This document shows positions 58,690-64,000 of a stretch of DNA of 64,000 nucleotides, one piece after another. Below the pieces are notes generated by a model. That model did no database searches. It saw only the letters and a list, made by a program, of their open reading frames with translations, and had not been told where the DNA came from. Source of the DNA: Homarus americanus (taxonomy: Eukaryota > Arthropoda > Malacostraca > Decapoda > Nephropidae); the NCBI RefSeq assembly GCF_018991925.1, contig NW_024724368.1, positions 5,544,545 to 5,608,544 on the forward strand, given 5' to 3'. How positions within the stretch are numbered: position 1 is the stretch's first letter; each line of letters starts with the position of its first letter. The translations under genes were made by a program, and so were the position numbers.

Positions 58690-58975
58690 AATTCTGACTA
58701 ATTTTAACAATCCTGATCAATTCTTATCAATCTTGACCAACTGCAACAAATTCTGACCAATACCGTCCACTGCTGACTGATACTGAACAATTCTGACCAA
58801 TACCGTCCACTGCTGACTGATACTGAACAATTCTGACCAATACCGTCCACTGCTGACTGATACTGAACAATTCTGACCAATACTGCTGTCCAATTCTGAC
58901 TGATACTGAACAATTCTGACCAATACCGTCCACTGCTGACTGATACTGAACAATTCAGACCAATTCTTACTAATT
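58690..58975. repeat. 40-bp minisatellite
   Basis: CAATTCTGACCAATACCGTC then CACTGCTGACTGATACTGAA, period 40. About five units plus degenerate flanks (TTCTGACTAATT). Confidence 0.95.
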
Positions 58976-59179
58976 CTGGCCTATGGAACAGCTACATGTT
59001 ACCGAGAATTATTATTACACAGTATTTTTATCTTTACAGTTTCTTGAGGAATGGAATACTAGCTGTAGAACTGTCACTTTTATCCACAAAAAGTAGATAT
59101 TATCAGTAATTCTAGTCACAATACCAGTAAATGAAGTTACATAGATATAGATCAAGACCAAGTTTGTTTACACTGACAA

Positions 59180-59235
59180 CTGAGGCGCATGGGAAGATGG
59201 TGACGTCACAGCAACATGGCGGCTATATCGGGAAG
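59180..59235. promoter_or_regulatory. CRE and YY1-like site cluster
   Basis: GGAAGATGGTGACGTCACAG contains a perfect palindromic cAMP response element (TGACGTCA) at about 59201-59208. CAACATGGCGGC at about 59211-59222 resembles a YY1 site. Such pairs are common in TATA-less promoters. No exon was tied to it. Confidence 0.3.
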
Positions 59236-59515
59236 AAAATTTAATAAACTAATAAATAAGAATTAAACCACAATAGGTGTTTAAGCCTCCAGGAAAGTCA
59301 TTATTTTAAATATTAAATTATTTATGGAGAAACAATTGGGTGTTAGTGGAATGGAAGAACATCTCCAGTGTAACCAGAGGCCCACTCAATCACTAGCGCT
59401 CTTGAGTTATTCCGGCCAGTAAGAAAGTTTCCCATCCGACCACAAACCCTCACTTGACCTAGTAATTTGACCTTGACCTCTGACTCTCAACTGCTATACT
59501 CTTCACTAATGTCAC
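59236..59515. other. No recognised gene
   Basis: Nothing recognised. Confidence 0.5.
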
Positions 59516-59517
59516 TC

Positions 59518-59518
<1 letters not shown>

Positions 59519-59556
<38 letters not shown>

Positions 59557-59964
59557 ACCTACTTCCCTCCAAGCACAATTAATTTCGACTAGTTTCATCT
59601 AATTATGAGTAATCCTCGCTGACTCAGATTAATCCTAACTCAGTTCATTCACTCAGTCACTCTCTCAATCAATCACCTACTCAGTCACTCTCTCAATCAG
59701 TCACTCACTCACTCACTCACTCTCTCACTCACTCACTCTCTCAATTAGTCATTCAATCAGTCACTTACTCTCTCACTCACTCTCTCAATTAGTCATTCAA
59801 TCAGTCTCTTATTCTCTCAATCAGTCACTCACTCATTCACTTACTCTCTCAGTCAGTCACTCACTCACTCACTAACTCCCAATCAGTTACTCTCTCACTC
59901 ACTTACTCTCTTAATCAGTCACTCACTAACTCACTCACTCTCTCAATCAGTCACTCACTCAAAA

Positions 59965-60031
<67 letters not shown>
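59519..60031. repeat. (CA)n, TCAC-rich repeat, (CA)n
   Basis: CA tract at 59520-59553. A degenerate TCACTCACTC/TCTCAATCAG repeat at about 59640-59965, and CA again at 59969-60030. Confidence 0.93.
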
Positions 60032-60032
<1 letters not shown>

Positions 60033-60194
60033 TCCCTCCCTCCTTCACTCGGTCACTGACATGTAGGTGTTGTCATACCACACTGCCACCTTTCATCTTC
60101 AATGTTTAATTTCCTTTCTTATCAATGTGTGTTATCGTGTGTGTGTGTGTCAGCTTCCCCAACTCCCTGCGTACTTATGATGGGTATACACAGA

Positions 60195-60240
60195 CACGTG
60201 TGTATGTGTGTGTGTATGTGTGTGTGTGTGTGTGTGTGTT
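60195..60240 (+). repeat. (GT)n microsatellite
   Basis: GT units with GTATGT interruptions. Confidence 0.93.
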
Positions 60241-60890
60241 CGAAATACGACTTTCTTTTATCTAATTCGTGAAAGGAAAGACTATATACATATACGGTAT
60301 GTACATTCATACCAATATATGTATACAGTATCTATATTTCCTCTCTTGTCAAAGCTTTTGGTTAATATTCAGTAACTAGGTGAAAAATTCTCAGAGGTGT
60401 TTGCAGTTGGGAGTTGTGGGTAGTTATCTGATGAGTCATGCTGACGTTGTATTATTTTGGGGCCAGTCTCAGGTACGGTGTTGTTGGTCAAGACTGCTTA
60501 CTAGAACTATAATAATTACTAATACTTGTTGCTGTTACTGTCTGCAACTAGTCCAACTACTGCACTACTATTTCTACGACCACCGATATGCTTGCCACTA
60601 CTACTACAATTGGGATCACCTAAAGATTACACACCCCAGCATATTTCCCCTGATGAATAATCAATTAATCACCTTAACGCTAACCTAATCCCCCAAGGTG
60701 AAAAAAGCTGCGGTGTCCAATCTTCAGGTGATGCTATATCGTTTTTACTCCACTTCCCATACCACTCTTGGCGCATTCTTACCTGCTGAATCAAAAGTGT
60801 CCACCTGACACTAGAGGGCGCGCATCTGTCCTGTGTTCAGGTGTTCCCATTTCACAAGACGCTACCTGTGTAAGAACTACCGTTAATACT
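60241..60890. other. No recognised gene
   Basis: An open frame at 60380-60688 is unrecognised. Confidence 0.5.
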
Positions 60891-60894
60891 CTTG

Positions 60895-61172
<278 letters not shown>

Positions 61173-61173
<1 letters not shown>

Positions 61174-61360
61174 ATACAAGGTACAGAAGAACTTGTGTTT
61201 ATAAAATGGAAAAAGATTAAAAATTACTGCACAGATAGAATGTTATTTTGAACAGAAATGTTATGGCATAGAACAATTCCCCCAGGTGGTAAAAAATCAC
61301 ATCTATATTGAGAACGGCTTTGGGAAAAAGATGTGTCTCGTTTCATGTTGTCCCAGCTAC

Positions 61361-61397
<37 letters not shown>

Positions 61398-61900
61398 ATT
61401 CCCTCAGGCAACGACCCTAGTCCCGTGTCGTTGTCCCTAATTTATCTCAATTATACTAGAAAAAAAAAACACTTTATGTTCACTATCTGCTTTCCATCTC
61501 CGAGAAAACTCTTCCACAACGATAAAAAATTATTAAAATGCATTACATTAAGTCACTCTACCAATAATATACAGCAATGAATGAAAAGTGTAAAATAAAT
61601 CTCTGTCGGCATTGAAGAGTAATTTTCCCTCCAATATATAACAAGATCTTGAAAACAGTGAGTGAGGACTTCACCTGATCGCTGTGGGCAACATTTCTCA
61701 ACCAGAATGAATCACGCTGAAATTAAGCCTCGGGTTAGTCTCTCCCAATCTTTAATGCAGTCAAAGGCCACACGGAGCCCGGAGTAAACATGTGCACAAC
61801 CTTACACAAAGTAGAGATGAGTTTGTGAAGTCCCGTATAATCTACAGGCTTATCTTAAGTACTGTTCACTTAATCAACTTCTCTCCGGCTCCCCCTCACT
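61173..61900. other. No recognised gene; (CA)n at 61362-61393
   Basis: Only the CA microsatellite was recognised. Confidence 0.5.
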
Positions 61901-61904
61901 ACCG

Positions 61905-62575
61905 GTCCTCCCTCACTCTCTCTCCCTTCCTACCAGCTTTCTCTCACTCCCTCTCTACGAGCTCTCCCTCACTCCCTCTCTCTACCAGCTCTCCCTCACT
62001 CCCTCTCTCTACCAGCTCTCCCTCACTCCCTCTCTCTACCAGCTCTCCCTCACTCCCTCTCACCAGCTCTCCCTCATTCCCTCTCTCCAGCTCACTCTCA
62101 CTCTCTCCCACGCTCTCCTCCCTCACCAGCTCTCCCCTCCCCTCTCTACCAGCTCAGCTCTCCCTCACCAGCTCTCCCTCCTCTCACCAGCTCTCCCTCA
62201 CTCCCTCTCTCTACCAGCTCTCCCTCACCAGCTCTCCCTCCTCCCCTCTCTCTACCCTCTCCACCTCCCTCCCTCTACCAGCTCTCCCTCACCCCTCTCT
62301 CTACCAGCTCTCCTCCCCCCCCCTCTCTCTCCCTCCCCTCTCTACCAGCTCTCCTCCCTCCTCCTCTCTCTACCAGCTCTCCTCTCCCCCCTCTACCAGC
62401 TCTCTCCCCTCTACCTCACTCTCCTCCCCTCTCTACTCTCCCCTCTCCTGCTCTCCCTCCCCACAGGCTCTCCTCTCTCTACCAGCTCTCCCTCACCCCT
62501 CTCTACAGGCTCTCCTCATTCCCTTCTCTCTCCTGCAACTCTCCCCTCTACCCCCTCTCTCTCTCTCTTCCTCCT
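61905..62575 (+). repeat. Pyrimidine minisatellite, about 26 bp
   Basis: CTCTCTACCAGCTCTCCCTC and ACTCCC repeat, regular at 61940-62050 and increasingly degenerate to 62575. The 331-codon Ser/Pro/Leu frame across it is an artefact. Confidence 0.95.
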
Positions 62576-63870
62576 GTCACATCTCCCCACTCCCTTCTTG
62601 CCTCACATCTCCTACACCCTTCCCTCCCTCTGCCACACCCATTCTCCTTCACGCCCTGCTCTGTCATGCCATCCCTCCCTCTACATCATCTTCGTCACAT
62701 CTCCACACCTTCCCTCCTTGCCACATCTCCTTCACGCCCTGCTTGCGACGTCCCCCTCCCTCCATGCCACACCTCCCTCCCTGGTAATGGCGTCATCAGC
62801 GACGGCACATTTTTGCAGGTAGTGTGAGGTGGTGAGGCAGAGGTGGTGTGAGGGTGGCAGAAAGGTTCTCCCTCACACTCAGCTGTTTTGTCTCATGAGT
62901 CCGTCCAGTGTCGTCTCCCTTGACTGGCCGACAGAAAATTAGTTCCTCGTTTTTGAATGAAGGTTTTATTTCTCTTCAGAATATCCCTACTTTTTCCCTA
63001 CGCCCCTATGACATTTCCGGTAACCTATGCGATAATTTCCCCATGAGGGATTTTTTCTCATTAAAAACTTCATACTTTCTCCCTATATCTCTATGACTCT
63101 CCCGACGTCCCAAGAGATATTATCCCAGACCTGGAAATGAGTTTTTTTGTGTTATTCTTATTTTATATGTCATACACAGTGAATGTTTACAAATGTATAC
63201 GAACATAAATTTTTCCCTATTCAAAACATTGTCAAGAATTTTTGGGTTTACTCTGATGGTGCTTCAAGAACGGAGGTAAAATAAAGTGCAGTTTTAACCC
63301 AGATATTTCTTCAACCAAGCATTTACTTCTGCACGATGACAGTATCAGTATTTCTTGTTCCCTAAATTTTCGCACTAATTACATGTCTAGTTGAGGCATG
63401 AATGGGCAAAACATACTCAACCAACGTGATTGTATATGAGAACCTATAATATACACAGGTCAGGTGATTTTTTTTTTTTTTTACATTGTTTGCAACGTGT
63501 TAGGTGAGGTTAGGTTAGTACAGCATAAGAAAATATGAATGAAGAGACGGACTGTGTGTGTTAGCTAAGACGAAAACCAGGACACATACTGTAGACCTCA
63601 GCTGCAAATGGAGAGTGAGGCAGGCAAAAAAAAAAAAAATCTCGGGTATCAAAAGCAAAAGTAAAAAGAATTTATGAAAGAATACAACTGGCAAAAAGAC
63701 GAAAGGTTATCACAACGTTATAAAGGAATACAGATCCAGTTTTAGAACACTTTTATTACAGATCAGACAACAGAGAAAGCAAAAACAGTTAAGAAAGTAA
63801 GAGGGAACGAAATAAAAAGGGAAGATAGGTGAGAGGGAAATGAAGGGATTATTATGAGCAGCTAATAATT
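62576..63870. other. No recognised gene
   Basis: Pyrimidine-rich to about 62780, then ordinary sequence with a T run at 63470-63482 and a short GGTGAGGTTAGGTTAG motif near 63503. Nothing recognised. Confidence 0.5.
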
Positions 63871-63875
63871 GTACC

Positions 63876-63879
<4 letters not shown>

Positions 63880-63948
<69 letters not shown>
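63880..63948 (+). repeat. (GA)n microsatellite
   Basis: Uninterrupted GA dinucleotides. Confidence 0.98.
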
Positions 63949-63950
<2 letters not shown>

Positions 63951-64000
63951 GACCCGTTAGGGATTCAAAGGAACAAGAAGCATCAAAATGAAAGAAAGAA

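Noticed and set aside
61792..62787. 331-codon Ser/Pro/Leu protein
   Set aside because: Driven by the CTCCCT minisatellite; its short non-repetitive N terminus shows no domain.
62784..62816. Short first exon MASSATAHFC with a GTAGTG donor
   Set aside because: The donor is weak, and pyrimidine repeats upstream give no promoter elements.

Overview
This window looks like nuclear DNA from a decapod crustacean. The evidence is an eclosion hormone gene of arthropod type, interstitial arrays of the arthropod telomere repeat TTAGG, tRNA-derived SINEs, several decayed LINE families, a gypsy-type pol relic and a Tc1/mariner-like relic. Microsatellites and minisatellites are also extremely dense. Nothing looks prokaryotic or viral. 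The decapod assignment is inference, because no marker gene fixes the species.

The one confidently recognised host gene is an eclosion hormone gene on the minus strand. Its last two coding exons are at 21901-21992 and 21306-21450, separated by a 450-bp intron with a consensus GT donor, an AG acceptor and a TTAGG array. They encode the complete six-cysteine hormone. The protein start is less certain. A consistent but unproven model puts a 12-nt first coding exon (MSFK) at 46087-46098, behind a TATA box at about 46231-46237, a TCATTC initiator-like site at about 46200, a GC-rich stretch and three CCAAT motifs. It has a GTATGT donor in the phase needed to join the exon at 21992. The joined precursor would have 82 residues with a 26-residue signal peptide, and the first intron would span about 24 kb of repeats.

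Layout. 0-1 kb: a 21-bp minisatellite, then a CpG-rich patch with a possible signal-peptide exon. 3.2-4.3 kb: a broken Tc1/mariner-type transposase. 6-7.4 kb: SINE, 41-bp hairpin repeat, long CA tract. 11.1-12.95 kb: a large 20-bp minisatellite. 13.4-14.2 kb: a gypsy-type RT/RNase H relic. 14.9-16.6 kb: triplet, polypurine and polypyrimidine tracts. 18.0-18.2 kb: a LINE RT relic. 21.3-22.0 kb: eclosion hormone exons. 22.0-23.7 kb: dense tandem repeats. 25-46 kb: the presumed long intron, holding LINE ends, a SINE, an 81-bp MITE, TA tracts and minisatellites. 46.1-46.4 kb: the candidate promoter and first exon.

47-57 kb: a hAT-like fragment, a (CAGA)n-tailed repeat, a 1.4-kb retroelement copy bounded by (TAG)n, and a LINE RNase H/zinc-knuckle C-terminus starting at (TAG)n. 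57-64 kb: a CCAAT-bearing minisatellite, a CRE/YY1-like cluster, a 280-bp (AAT)n tract, a pyrimidine minisatellite and a (GA)n tract. Most long open frames in the window come from tandem repeats and are not genes.
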